From Micropruina glycogenica (lineage in GTDB: Bacteria; Actinomycetota; Actinomycetes; Propionibacteriales; Propionibacteriaceae): 64,000 bases of DNA. How positions within the stretch are numbered: the stretch's first letter is position 1; the number at the start of each line of letters is the position of its first letter. A program made the translations under genes and the position numbers. The notes under the pieces were generated by a model. It was not told the DNA's origin and made no database searches. It saw only the letters and a program-made list of their open reading frames with translations. Positions 53,825 through 63,008 of this stretch are shown in pieces. Location of the stretch: the NCBI RefSeq assembly GCF_900289045.1, contig NZ_LT985188.1, positions 1,798,001 to 1,862,000 on the forward strand. Direction: 5' to 3'.

Positions 53825-54262
53825 ATGGCAGCAGACGACCCCATCACCGTGCTGAGCGAACACGAAGCCTGGCAGTTGCTCGGCACCGCCCGGGTCGGCC
53901 GACTGGCCACCGTCATCGACCGACAGCCCGACATCTTTCCCGTCAACTTCGTGGTGGACGGCCAATCGCTGGTGTTTCGCACCGCCGAGGGTTCGAAGCT
54001 GCTGCAGTTGATCGTCAACAGTGGGGTGGCCTTCGAAGTCGACAGTTGGCACGAGCGCTCCGGCTGGAGTGTCGTGGTCAAGGGCGAGGCTGCTGAGGTC
54101 ACCGACCAGGCCGATCTCGACCACATCGACACCCTTGGGCTGACTCCATGGGTGGCAACCGTGAAGAACCATTTCATTCGCATCAAGGCCGCCGAGATCA
54201 GCGCGCGCCGGTTCGCGTTCGGCGTCGAACCCGACCGCGAGCCCGACTACACCAGCGAGTAG
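53825..54262 (+). CDS. pyridoxamine 5'-phosphate oxidase-related flavin-binding protein
   Basis: The 145-residue protein has a split-barrel fold pattern: EAWQLLGTARVGRLATVIDR, DIFPVNFVVDGQSLVFRTAE and GWSVVVKGEAAEVTD. Such proteins bind FMN or F420 and act as small reductases. The cofactor and substrate cannot be told. ATG 53825 is used. Its 3' flank carries an ATCCGGC-type palindrome (54278-54295). Confidence 0.85.
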   Translation: MAADDPITVLSEHEAWQLLGTARVGRLATVIDRQPDIFPVNFVVDGQSLVFRTAEGSKLLQLIVNSGVAFEVDSWHERSGWSVVVKGEAAEVTDQADLDHIDTLGLTPWVATVKNHFIRIKAAEISARRFAFGVEPDREPDYTSE

Positions 54263-54320
54263 GCGCGGTTTTCGAGCTTCCGGCGTCCGCCGGAATGACG
54301 GAGCGCCCGCGACGTGCGGG

Positions 54321-55244
54321 TCACACGATTGGTTCGCGGGTGCCCTGGTGGAACCGCTGTACCCAATCGCCGCCCGCGCGCACCCACAGCGAGCTGCGCA
54401 GTACCGAACTCGACCCGTCGGTCGCCTCATCGCCGGCCGAGCGCCACAGCAGCAGGATCGCCTGCGGCGCGACGCGACTGACCGACAGCACCTCGAGCGT
54501 CGCGGGCTCGGCCAGGGGTGCGACGTGGGCCAGCAGCTCGGGGCGCGTCCACAACCGTCCCGACCGACCGATCTCGCAGAAGTCGGGGTGCAGCAGGGCA
54601 GCCACTGCTGCCGGGTCACCGCGCACCTCGTCGCTCAGCAACGACCGCTCCAGCGCGATCACGCGCTCTTCGTCGGTGGGCTCGGGCTCGTCGGCGAAGA
54701 GGTCGTCCTGAACGGTTGGTGCCGCACCGCCGGACGGCTGCGCCACCGACGGCGTCGAGTCGGTCACCTGCCCGCTCGCACCGGCCCCGAAACCCGGGCC
54801 CGGGTCGGGCCGACCGCCCTTGCTGAAGGCCACCGCGGCACCGTTGGCCAACCGGTCGGCCTCTTCGTTGAGCGGGTGCCCCGAGTGACCCTTGACCCAT
54901 TCGAAGCGCACCCGACGCCCCTGCAGCGCCTGGTCGAGCTGCTTCATGATCTCGACGTTGAGCACCGGCTTGCCGTCGCCCTTACGCCACCCCTTGCGCT
55001 TCCAGCCCGGCAGCCACTTGGTGACGGAGTTGATCACGTACACCGAGTCGCAATAGATCAACAGCTCGTCGTCGTGGCCGGCGGTCTGCCTCAGCAGATC
55101 GAGCACGGCGGTCAGTTCGCCCTGGTTGTTGGTGCCGTGCGGCCAGCCGCCACACGCCCAGCGGTCTTGGTCGATGTACCACGCCCAGCCGGCGGGGCCG
55201 GGGTTGCCGAGGGCGGAGCCGTCGGCAGCGGCGATCACAGTCAC
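54321..55244 (-). CDS. rnhA: ribonuclease HI fused to a C-terminal SnoaL/DUF4440-like domain
   Basis: From GTG 55244 the protein has about 307 residues. The RNase HI part (about 1-140) shows AAADGSALGNPGPAGWAWYI, the glutamate in NNQGELTAVLDLL, YCDSVYVINSVTKW and GHSGHPLNEEADRLANG, giving the DEDD and histidine set. After a Gly/Pro/Ser linker, residues about 200-305 (ERSLLSDEVRGDPAAVAALL, LHPDFCEIGRSGRLWTR) resemble a DUF4440 domain. A TTG at 55274 is an alternative start. It follows recG. Confidence 0.85.
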   Translation of the reverse strand: MTVIAAADGSALGNPGPAGWAWYIDQDRWACGGWPHGTNNQGELTAVLDLLRQTAGHDDELLIYCDSVYVINSVTKWLPGWKRKGWRKGDGKPVLNVEIMKQLDQALQGRRVRFEWVKGHSGHPLNEEADRLANGAAVAFSKGGRPDPGPGFGAGASGQVTDSTPSVAQPSGGAAPTVQDDLFADEPEPTDEERVIALERSLLSDEVRGDPAAVAALLHPDFCEIGRSGRLWTRPELLAHVAPLAEPATLEVLSVSRVAPQAILLLWRSAGDEATDGSSSVLRSSLWVRAGGDWVQRFHQGTREPIV

Positions 55245-55280
55245 CGGCTCATCGTGCCAGAGCCGGGCCGGCAAAGCTGA

Positions 55281-57461
55281 TCAGCTCAGTTCGAGCCAGT
55301 CGCCGGCGGCCAGCATCTCGATCGATTGGACGGCATCGACGAAGCCTGGTGTGGTGCGCTCGGGATCGCGCTCGACGGCTTCGGCGGCAATGGCCTTCGC
55401 CTGGGTGATCACGTCGGCGTGGGCGAGCACGCTGAGCAGCCGAAGGCTCGATCGCGCTCCCGACTGATCGGCGCCCAACACATCGCCTTCGCGGCGCTGA
55501 ATCAGGTCGAGTTCGGCCAGTTCGAAGCCGTCGCTGGTGGCCGCCACCGCCTGCAGCCGTTCGTTGACGACGTCGTCGGCCAGTGCCGAGCTGATCAGCA
55601 GGCAGACACCCGGGTGGCCGCCGCGGCCGATGCGGCCGCGCAACTGGTGCAACTGCGAAATGCCGAAGCGTTCGGCGTCGCAGATCACCATCATGGTGGC
55701 GTTGGGCACGTCGACGCCCACCTCGATCACCGTGGTGGCCACGAGTACGTCGAGTTCGCCGGCGACGAAGGCCGCCATGGTGGCGTCTTTGGAGTCGTTG
55801 GGCAGTTGGCCGTGCAGCATGCCCACCCGCAGCCCGGCCAACTGCACCGCACTCAACTCGGCGGCCAGGTCGACCACGCCGATGCCCTCGTCGCTGGACT
55901 TGATGCGCGGCACCACCACGAACGCCTGCCGGCCCTGCGCGACCTCTTCGGCGACGCGCTGCCACGCCCGGTCGACCCAGGCCGGACGCAGCGCTGCGTC
56001 GACCACCACCGTGCCCACCGGCTGCCGGCCGGCCGGCAGTTCGTCGAGGGTCGAAACGTCGAGGTCGCCGAAGATGGTCATGGCCACCGAACGCGGGATC
56101 GGGGTGGCGGTGAGTACCAGCACGTGTGGACGGGCCGTCGCCTTGTCGGTGAGCACCCCGCGTTGTTCGACGCCGAAGCGGTGCTGCTCGTCGATGACCA
56201 CGAAGGCCAGGTCGGCGAACTGCACCGCCTCATGCAGCAGCGCGTGCGTGCCGATCACGATGCCGGCCTCGCCCGAGGCGGCCCGCAGCAGCGCCTCGCG
56301 TTTCGCCGCCGCGGGCGTCGAGCCGGTGATCAGCACCACGTCGGTGGCCACGTCGGGCGAGCCGAGCAGTCGCCCGCCCGCCAGGTCGCCCATCAGCGCC
56401 CGAATGGTGGCGTGGTGTTGGTGCGCCAGCACCTCGGTGGGGGCCAGCAGTGCGCACTGCCCGCCCGCGTCGACCACGGCCAGCATGGCGCGCAGGGCCA
56501 CCACCGTCTTGCCCGAGCCGACTTCGCCCTGCAACAGCCGCTGCATCGGACGCGCCCGGTCGAGTTCGGCGAACAACGTGTCACTGACCACGCGCTGACC
56601 GTCGGTGAGGGTGAACGGCAGCCGGGCGTCCAGCGCGGTGAGCAGCCCGCCCGCGGTGGCGCGCCGGGGAATCGCGGTGTGGGTGGAGGCGTCCGCTCGT
56701 CGGTAGGCCATGGTGAGCTGCGTGGCGAACGCCTCGTCGAACAGCAGCCGTTGCGTGCCCGCGTGCGCCTCCGCCAGTGACCGGGGCTGGTGGACGGCCG
56801 CGAACGCGTCGGCCAGCGGCATGACGTCGGCGGCGTCGAGCACCCAGTCGGGCCACGGATCGTCCGCCCCGCTGAGCGTGGCCAGCCCCAGCCGGCAGCA
56901 TTCGGCCACCTTCCAGGTGGGCAGCTTCGCGGTGGCCGGATACATGCCCACCAGGGCGGCGCTGCGGCTCATGGTGGCGATCAGCTGCTTCTTCTCGGAC
57001 GACCCGACGATCGCCCCCGACGCATTGAGCATGACGAACTCGGGGTGGGTGAGCTGCAGCTGCTCGCGAAACCGGCCGACCTTGCCCACGAAGATGCCCC
57101 GGACGCCCTTGGCCAGTTCGCGCTGCCAGTACTCGACCAGGTGCTCGCGGCCGAAGAAGGTGACCGCCAGGTAGCCGCGCCCGTCGGTGAGGCTCACCTC
57201 GAGCCGGCTCGGTCTGTTGCGACCACCGTTGACGATCTTCGTGCTGCTCACCTTGGCCATCACGGCCACGTGGTCACCGGCTTCGAGGGTGGCCAGGTCG
57301 GTGAGCTCGGTGCCCGACAGATAACGCCGGGGCAGGTGCCGCAGCAGGTCGCCGACGGTGTGAATGCGCAGCTTCTCGAGGTCTTTGGCGGTGCGGGCGC
57401 CGAGCACGTCGGCGACGGGAGCAGCCAGCTCCCGAAACGACTGCGTGTGCCACGTCACCAT
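55281..57461 (-). CDS. recG: ATP-dependent DNA helicase RecG
   Basis: The 726-residue helicase regresses stalled forks and processes recombination intermediates. The wedge/OB domain is in the first 170 residues. Helicase motifs include LLQGEVGSGKTVVALRAMLA, FVVIDEQHRFGVEQR (DEQH in place of DEAH), VLTATPIPRSVAMTIFGDLD and HQLRGRIGRGGHPG. It lies in the rpmB-recG-rnhA order, with a terminator after rpmB. Confidence 0.96.
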   Translation of the reverse strand: MVTWHTQSFRELAAPVADVLGARTAKDLEKLRIHTVGDLLRHLPRRYLSGTELTDLATLEAGDHVAVMAKVSSTKIVNGGRNRPSRLEVSLTDGRGYLAVTFFGREHLVEYWQRELAKGVRGIFVGKVGRFREQLQLTHPEFVMLNASGAIVGSSEKKQLIATMSRSAALVGMYPATAKLPTWKVAECCRLGLATLSGADDPWPDWVLDAADVMPLADAFAAVHQPRSLAEAHAGTQRLLFDEAFATQLTMAYRRADASTHTAIPRRATAGGLLTALDARLPFTLTDGQRVVSDTLFAELDRARPMQRLLQGEVGSGKTVVALRAMLAVVDAGGQCALLAPTEVLAHQHHATIRALMGDLAGGRLLGSPDVATDVVLITGSTPAAAKREALLRAASGEAGIVIGTHALLHEAVQFADLAFVVIDEQHRFGVEQRGVLTDKATARPHVLVLTATPIPRSVAMTIFGDLDVSTLDELPAGRQPVGTVVVDAALRPAWVDRAWQRVAEEVAQGRQAFVVVPRIKSSDEGIGVVDLAAELSAVQLAGLRVGMLHGQLPNDSKDATMAAFVAGELDVLVATTVIEVGVDVPNATMMVICDAERFGISQLHQLRGRIGRGGHPGVCLLISSALADDVVNERLQAVAATSDGFELAELDLIQRREGDVLGADQSGARSSLRLLSVLAHADVITQAKAIAAEAVERDPERTTPGFVDAVQSIEMLAAGDWLELS

Positions 57462-57533
57462 GGCCTAAAGCCTAAGCGGCGATGCTGACAGAACCCGCCA
57501 CAGTTCTCGGCTGCCGATGCGCGGACAAAGCAG

Positions 57534-57557
57534 AAGGACCCGCCGGGGCGGGTCCTT
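57534..57557 (-). terminator. intrinsic terminator after rpmB
   Basis: On the minus strand AAGGACCCGC pairs with GCGGGTCCTT around a 4-base loop (57534-57557), followed by CTGCTTTG. It lies 15 bp past the rpmB stop and about 70 bp before the recG start, so it separates the two transcripts. Confidence 0.75.
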
Positions 57558-57572
57558 GCGATGCCGATCAGG

Positions 57573-57758
57573 TCAGCGGGTGACCTTGCCGGACTTCAGG
57601 CACGACGTGCAGACGTTGAGCCGCTTCGGGGCACCCTCGACCACCGCGCGCACGCGCTGGATGTTCGGGTTCCACCGGCGGTTGGTCTTCTTCTTCGACC
57701 AGGGCACGTTGTGGCCAAAGCCTGGGCCCTTGGCGCAGATGTCACAGACGGCAGCCAC
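57573..57758 (-). CDS. rpmB: 50S ribosomal protein L28
   Basis: The 61-residue protein MAAVCDICAKGPGFGHNVPW ... RLNVCTSCLKSGKVTR is bL28 with two CxxC pairs (zinc-binding form). GTG 57758 has an AAGGAG site. The insertion sequence begins 89 bp upstream. Confidence 0.95.
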   Translation of the reverse strand: MAAVCDICAKGPGFGHNVPWSKKKTNRRWNPNIQRVRAVVEGAPKRLNVCTSCLKSGKVTR

Positions 57759-57846
57759 TGGTAACTCCTTGATTTGCTTGGGATCAGCCCCTCACAGGGA
57801 CCGTCCAACTATACCCGAGGGCCGCGCGCCGAGCCTAATCGACGAG

Positions 57847-59217
57847 TTGACTCGTGCTGAATGCCCGCGTGGGTGGGGTCGTTGACTCATCTGAGAATGC
57901 CCGCGTGGGTCAGGCTGCGGGGATGGGGCTGACGATGAGGCAACGGAAGGCTGTGCTGGCGAGCCAGGTCAAGGCGTGGCCGAAGGCGACCAAGGCTGAG
58001 AAGTCGACCATTTTGGATCATCTGGTCGCGGTCAACGGCTGGCATCGAGACCATGCCCGCAAGATGATCCGGGCAGCGGTCGCCGGTGTGGACGTGAACC
58101 GGCCACGCAGGCCCCGCGAGCCTGTGTTCCGCTACGGACCTGAGGTGATCGACGCCTTGGCGGTGTGCTGGGCGGTGCTGGACGGACCCAGCGGCAAGAT
58201 CGTGCGCCCAGCGCTGCCGGTCCTGGTCGCGAGCCTGGTCGCCAAGGGCGAGCTGAACGCGACACCCGAAGTCATCGACGCACTGCTGGCCATGTCGGCG
58301 GCGACCATCGATCGCCGATTGCGGCCCTACCGGCTCGGGCTGGTCGGCAACCTCAAGGGCCGGTCCTTGACCCGCCCCGGATCGCTGTTGAAATCGTCGA
58401 TCCCGCTGAAGACCTGGCACGAGTGGGACGACACCCAGCCAGGGTTCATCGAGATCGATCTGGTCGGTCACGACGGCGGCGACAACAACGGCCACTTCCA
58501 CTACAGCCTGGACGCTGTCGACGTGGCTACCGGTTGGACCGAAACCATCACCGTGAAGTCCAAGGGCGAAAGGATCGTGGCCACCGGGCTGGAGCAACTC
58601 GCCCTCCGGTTCCCGTTCGCGATCGTGGGCGTCCACTCTGACAACGGCTCCGAGTTCATTAACCACCACCTGATGAGCTGGTGCAACACCCGTGAGATCA
58701 CGTTCACCCGCGGCCGCCCGAACCATTCCAACGACCAAGCCCACATCGAACAGAAGAACTGGACCAGAGTCCGCCGCAACGTCGGCTACTACCGCTACGA
58801 CACCAGCCGGGAACTCGACCTGCTCAACCAGCTATGGCCCCTGGCCGCTGAACTGTCCAACCTGTTCACCCCGCAACAGAAGCTGAAAACCAAGACCCGC
58901 ACCGGAGCGAAAGTCACCAAGACCTACGACACCGCCACCACCCCGGCCGGCCGGCTGCTCCGTGACCACCCCACCGTCCTCGACGACCAGGACCGGCGAC
59001 ACCTTGACAGTCGCATCACCCAGGCCAACCCGGCCCAACTACGCCGAGACATCGACCTCATCCAACGCAACCTGCTCGAACTCGCCCGCCGCCGCGGCAC
59101 CATCCTCAAAGCAGCCAAACGCAACCACGTCTACCTATCCCGAACAAAAATGACGCGGGCAAAACGAAATGAGTCAACGACCCAACCCAAGCGGGCATCT
59201 TGACATGAGTCCACAGG
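57847..59217 (+). mobile_element. intact DDE insertion sequence (about 1371 bp)
   Basis: The element has imperfect inverted ends of about 60 bp. Each end is made of two tandem units beginning TTGACTC (or TGGACTC) and ending near ATGCCCGCGTGGGT, with a 35-bp period on the left. The 9-mer ATCGACGAG, extended to ATCGACGAGTTG, flanks it directly at 57838-57849 and 59218-59229, a candidate target duplication. Exact ends are uncertain by a few bases. A second, rearranged copy lies at 52082-52660. Confidence 0.88.
57923..59203 (+). CDS. DDE (rve-type) transposase
   Basis: The 426-residue protein has an N-terminal helix-turn-helix region (KATKAEKSTILDHLVAVNGW) and an integrase core. The catalytic acids are probably the Asp in GFIEIDLVGHDGG, the Asp in VGVHSDNGSEFINHH and the Glu in NDQAHIEQKNWTRVRR. 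A basic C-terminal tail follows. ATG 57923 is chosen because the longer GTG start lies in the terminal repeat. The IS family cannot be fixed by eye; the IS481/ISNCY-like rve groups are the nearest. Confidence 0.9.
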   Translation: MGLTMRQRKAVLASQVKAWPKATKAEKSTILDHLVAVNGWHRDHARKMIRAAVAGVDVNRPRRPREPVFRYGPEVIDALAVCWAVLDGPSGKIVRPALPVLVASLVAKGELNATPEVIDALLAMSAATIDRRLRPYRLGLVGNLKGRSLTRPGSLLKSSIPLKTWHEWDDTQPGFIEIDLVGHDGGDNNGHFHYSLDAVDVATGWTETITVKSKGERIVATGLEQLALRFPFAIVGVHSDNGSEFINHHLMSWCNTREITFTRGRPNHSNDQAHIEQKNWTRVRRNVGYYRYDTSRELDLLNQLWPLAAELSNLFTPQQKLKTKTRTGAKVTKTYDTATTPAGRLLRDHPTVLDDQDRRHLDSRITQANPAQLRRDIDLIQRNLLELARRRGTILKAAKRNHVYLSRTKMTRAKRNESTTQPKRAS

Positions 59218-59363
59218 ATCGACGAGTTGGTGAGCCCATGCCCGCATAGTTTTGTCGTACGGCCGTGACAGGCTGTGCCTCAGACCACTGCCACCACGAG
59301 GCACGCGATGAGCACCCCCGCACCGTACCCGCCCCCCTGGCCGACGCCGATCACCTCCACAGG

Positions 59364-61046
59364 TCAGGCCGACACCACCACCGGCAGAATCATCGGCCGG
59401 CGGCGGTAGGTGTTGCTCACCCAACGGCCCACCGTGCGGCGCACCACCTGCTGCAGGCCGCGGACGTCTTCGGACCCGTCGGACATCGCCGACTCGATCA
59501 CCTTGGCGATCTCGACCTTGATGCCGTCGAACACCGAGTCGTCTTCGACGAAACCCCGCGCGTGAATGTCGGGCCCGCTGACGAGCGTGCCCGAGTGCAG
59601 ATTCACCACCACGACCACGGTGATGAAGCCGTCGGCGCCCAGAATCTTGCGGTCGCTCAGCTCGGCGTCGCCGATGTCGCCCACCGTGGAGCCGTCGACG
59701 AAGATGTAGCCGCAGTCGAGCCGTCCGACCGCCTTGGCCTTGCCCTTGGCCAGGTCGACCACGGCCCCGTCCTCGACCACGATCGCCCGGTTGCGCGGTA
59801 CGCCGGTGGCCACGGCCAGGTCGGCGTTGGCGATCAGGTGTCTGATCTCGCCGTGCACCGGCATGACGTTCTTGGGCATGATCAGGTTGTAGCAGTAGAG
59901 CAACTCCCCCGCCGAGGCGTGCCCAGACACGTGCACCAGCGCGTTGCCCTTGTGCACCACGGTGACCCCGTTGCGTGCCAAGCCGTTGATCACCCGGTAG
60001 ACCGAGTTCTCGTTACCCGGAATCAGCGACGACGCCAGCAGCACCACGTCGCCGGGCCCGGCGGTGACCACCGGATGCTCGTGGTTGCTGATCCGCGACA
60101 GCGCCGACAGCGGTTCGCCCTGCGACCCGGTCGAGATCATCACGACCTTGTCGTCGGGATAGTTCTCGAGTTGCTTCAGATCGATCAGGGTGTTGGCCGG
60201 CACCCGCAGGTAGCCGAGCTCCTGCGCCACGGTCATGTTGCGCACCATCGAACGCCCGATGTAGACCACCTTGCGGCCGTGCCGCACGGCGGCGTCCATG
60301 ACCTGCTGCACCCGGTGCACGTGCGAGGCGAAGCAGGCCACGATCAGCTTCTGCTTGGCCGAGGCGAAAACCCGCTCCATGGCGGGTTCGATGTCGCGCT
60401 CGTGGGTGGTGAAGCCGGGGGTTTCAGCATTGGTCGAGTCGGCCATGAACAGGTCGACGCCCTCGTCGCCCAGGCGGGCGAAACCGCGCAGGTCGGTGAG
60501 CCGGCCATCGAGCGGCAGTTGGTCCATCTTGAAGTCGCCGGTGTGCAGCACCAGGCCGCCCGCGGTGCGCATGGCGACGGCCAGCGCGTCGGGAATCGAG
60601 TGGTTGACGGCCAGAAACTCCAGGTCGAACTCGCCCACCCTGATGCGGGTGCCTTCGCTGACCACGCGCAGGTCGACGTCACGCAGCCGGTGCTCTTTCA
60701 GCTTCTCGCGCACCAGCGCCAGGGTGAGCCGTGAACCGAGCACCGGAATGTCGGGCCGTCGGCGCAGCAGGTAGGGCACCGCGCCGATGTGGTCTTCGTG
60801 GCCGTGGGTCAGCACCAGGGCCTGCACGTCGTCCAGGCGGTCTTCGATCAGATGCAGTCCCGGCAGAATCAGGTCGACGCCGGGGTGGTCGTCCGAGGGA
60901 AACAGCACGCCGCAGTCGATCAGCAGCAACTGGCCGTTGATCTCGAAGCTGGTGCTGTTGCGTCCGACGTCGCCGAGACCACCCAACGGAATCACGCGAA
61001 GGGTGTCTGCGGGCAGCTTGGGGGGTGTCTTGAGCAGGTCACGCAC
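59364..61046 (-). CDS. rnj: ribonuclease J
   Basis: The 560-residue metallo-beta-lactamase/beta-CASP nuclease degrades and matures RNA by 5'-3' exo- and endonucleolytic activity. It has LGGLGDVGRNSTSFEINGQL, the metal motif LTHGHEDHIGAVPYLL, VLHTGDFKMDQ, STGSQGEPLSALSRI and HVSGHASAGELL. The GTG start has AAGGG about 5 bases before it. In many actinobacteria it follows dapA; here it does not. Confidence 0.95.
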   Translation of the reverse strand: MRDLLKTPPKLPADTLRVIPLGGLGDVGRNSTSFEINGQLLLIDCGVLFPSDDHPGVDLILPGLHLIEDRLDDVQALVLTHGHEDHIGAVPYLLRRRPDIPVLGSRLTLALVREKLKEHRLRDVDLRVVSEGTRIRVGEFDLEFLAVNHSIPDALAVAMRTAGGLVLHTGDFKMDQLPLDGRLTDLRGFARLGDEGVDLFMADSTNAETPGFTTHERDIEPAMERVFASAKQKLIVACFASHVHRVQQVMDAAVRHGRKVVYIGRSMVRNMTVAQELGYLRVPANTLIDLKQLENYPDDKVVMISTGSQGEPLSALSRISNHEHPVVTAGPGDVVLLASSLIPGNENSVYRVINGLARNGVTVVHKGNALVHVSGHASAGELLYCYNLIMPKNVMPVHGEIRHLIANADLAVATGVPRNRAIVVEDGAVVDLAKGKAKAVGRLDCGYIFVDGSTVGDIGDAELSDRKILGADGFITVVVVVNLHSGTLVSGPDIHARGFVEDDSVFDGIKVEIAKVIESAMSDGSEDVRGLQQVVRRTVGRWVSNTYRRRPMILPVVVSA

Positions 61047-61131
61047 CCTTTCACCCTAGTGCTGTCGGGCCGTCCGACGTGATTCGGGCGTATTCGCTGG
61101 GCGCGCAGCGTCGCCCAGTAGCATCAGCAGC

Positions 61132-61668
61132 GTGATCGCCGATTCCGTCCGCCTGGCCCTGCCTGCAGAGGCCACGCAGATCGCGGCGATCCAGCGTCGT
61201 GGCTGGGTGCAACGGTTTCCGCAGCAGCTGGCCGATTCGGTGCTCGCCGAACTCGACCTGGCCGATATGGTCGAGTCGTGGCATGGGGCGATCGTGCGAC
61301 CTCCGCTCGCGCAGTTCAGAGTGCTGGCTGCGGTGTCCGACGACAAGGTGGTGGGTTTCGCGGCGGTCGGCCCCAGTGACGACGACGACGCCGAACCAGG
61401 GGTGGACGGCCTCGTGGCCGAGTTCACCATCGACCCGCCCGCACAGCGCGGCGGCCACGGTTCACGACTGCTCAACGCGTGCGTCGACACCCTACGTGCG
61501 GACGGCTTCGAGCGGGCGACCTGGTGGGTACGCACCACCGACGACGCGCTGCGTGGCTTTCTGATCGAGGCCGGCTGGGCCCCCGACGGCAGCCATCAGG
61601 AGATCGGCACCGACGACGAGCAGACCCGCGTCAAACTGATCCGGCTCCACACCGACATCACCGACTAG
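61132..61668 (+). CDS. GNAT-family N-acetyltransferase
   Basis: The 178-residue protein has the acetyl-CoA-binding region EFTIDPPAQRGGHGSRLLNA (RGGHGS loop) and a C-terminal FLIEAGWAPDG. The N-terminal part (IAAIQRRGWVQRFPQQLADS) is of the usual GNAT type. GTG 61132 is taken as the start. The substrate is unknown. A CoA-transferase gene follows after 31 bp on the same strand. Confidence 0.87.
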   Translation: MIADSVRLALPAEATQIAAIQRRGWVQRFPQQLADSVLAELDLADMVESWHGAIVRPPLAQFRVLAAVSDDKVVGFAAVGPSDDDDAEPGVDGLVAEFTIDPPAQRGGHGSRLLNACVDTLRADGFERATWWVRTTDDALRGFLIEAGWAPDGSHQEIGTDDEQTRVKLIRLHTDITD

Positions 61669-61699
61669 ACCCAGCACCCATCGCACCGAAAGGACGACG

Positions 61700-62995
61700 A
61701 TGTCCTACCACCAGCAACTCGATCGGGTTCGCACCGACCCCGACACGGCGGTCACGGTGGTGCGCGACCACGACACCATCGTGGTGCCGATCGCCGCCGG
61801 TGAACCGCCGACTCTGCTGCACGCGCTCTCAGAGCGCCGCGAGCACCTGCGCGGCGTGGTGGTGTCGCAACTGCTGGGCCTGGGGCGTTACGCGTACTTG
61901 AGTGAGGCTCACGCCGGCAATGTGCGGCACTCGTCACCGTTCTTGGGTGCAGCGACCCGTACCGGCGCCCACGAGGGGTGGATCGACTGGGTGCCGGCTC
62001 ACTTCAGCGAGGTGCCGGTGCTGATCAGGCAGGGCCTGATGCCCTGCGACGTGGTGTTCGCCCAGGTGTCGCCGATGAGCCCCGACGGGCTGTTCGCGCT
62101 GGGCGTGAGCACCGACTACACGCTGGCCGCCATCGAGAAGGCCCGCGCGGTCGTGCTCGAGGTCAACCCGCAACTACCGTTCACCAACGGCAACTGCCAC
62201 GTGCATGTCAGCCAGGTCACCCACGTGGTCGACGCGACGTCGCCGATGGTCGAGTTGGCGCCGTCGGTGATCGGCCCCACCCAGGTGGCCATCGCTCAGC
62301 ACGTCGCTGAACTGATTCCCGACGGCAGCACGCTACAGATCGGCATCGGCGGCATTCCGGACGCCGTGGTGAAGCAGTTGATGACCAAGAACGATCTGGG
62401 CCTGCACACCGAGATGCTGGGTGACGGCACCCTGGCGCTGGTCGAGGCCGGGGTGATCACCAATGCCTGCAAGAACTTCCATCCGGGCAAGCTGATCGCC
62501 ACGTTCGCGCTCGGCTCGGCGCGGCTGTACGAGTTCATGGATCACCGGGCCGACTTGGAGATGCACCCCGTGGACTACACCAACAACCCGTTCGTGGCCA
62601 GCCGCAACGACAACCTGCACTCGATCAACGGCACGCTCGCGGTGGACTTCTTCGGCCAGTGCGCCTCGGAGTCGCTCGGCCGTCGTCCGTTCTCGGGGCC
62701 CGGCGGCCAGGTCGACTTCGTCCGCGCCGCCAACGCGTCCAACGGCGGCAAGTCGATCATGGTGGTGCCGTCCACGGCCAAGGACGACTCGATCAGCCGC
62801 ATCGTGGCCACCCACGAACCCGGCACTCCGATCACCACCGGCAAGAACGACGTCGACCACGTGGTGACCGAGTTCGGCGTCGCCCGGCTGCGTGGACGCT
62901 CCGTGCGCGAACGCACCCATGCGCTGATCGAGATCGCGCACCCGAACTTTCGCGACCAGTTGACCGAGCAGGCGAAGGACCTACGGTTGTGGTGA
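61700..62995 (+). CDS. acetyl-CoA hydrolase/CoA-transferase family protein
   Basis: The 431-residue enzyme belongs to the class I CoA-transferase group of acetyl-CoA:succinate, propionyl-CoA:succinate and 4-hydroxybutyrate CoA-transferases. LQIGIGGIPDAVVKQL is the CoA-binding turn and the catalytic glutamate is at about Glu238 in GLHTEMLGDG. FSGPGGQVDFVRAANASNGG is typical. In propionic bacteria such enzymes move CoA between succinate and propionate or acetate. The exact acids cannot be read from sequence. The ATG follows a GAAAGGA site. Confidence 0.9.
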   Translation: MSYHQQLDRVRTDPDTAVTVVRDHDTIVVPIAAGEPPTLLHALSERREHLRGVVVSQLLGLGRYAYLSEAHAGNVRHSSPFLGAATRTGAHEGWIDWVPAHFSEVPVLIRQGLMPCDVVFAQVSPMSPDGLFALGVSTDYTLAAIEKARAVVLEVNPQLPFTNGNCHVHVSQVTHVVDATSPMVELAPSVIGPTQVAIAQHVAELIPDGSTLQIGIGGIPDAVVKQLMTKNDLGLHTEMLGDGTLALVEAGVITNACKNFHPGKLIATFALGSARLYEFMDHRADLEMHPVDYTNNPFVASRNDNLHSINGTLAVDFFGQCASESLGRRPFSGPGGQVDFVRAANASNGGKSIMVVPSTAKDDSISRIVATHEPGTPITTGKNDVDHVVTEFGVARLRGRSVRERTHALIEIAHPNFRDQLTEQAKDLRLW

Positions 62996-63008
62996 CGAGA
63001 GGAGCCGC

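Noticed and set aside
59308-59409. Short plus-strand frame MSTPAPYPPPWPTP, 33 codons
   Set aside because: It resembles the proline-rich start of a membrane protein but overlaps the rnj 3' end and stops at once. At most it is a remnant and cannot be supported.
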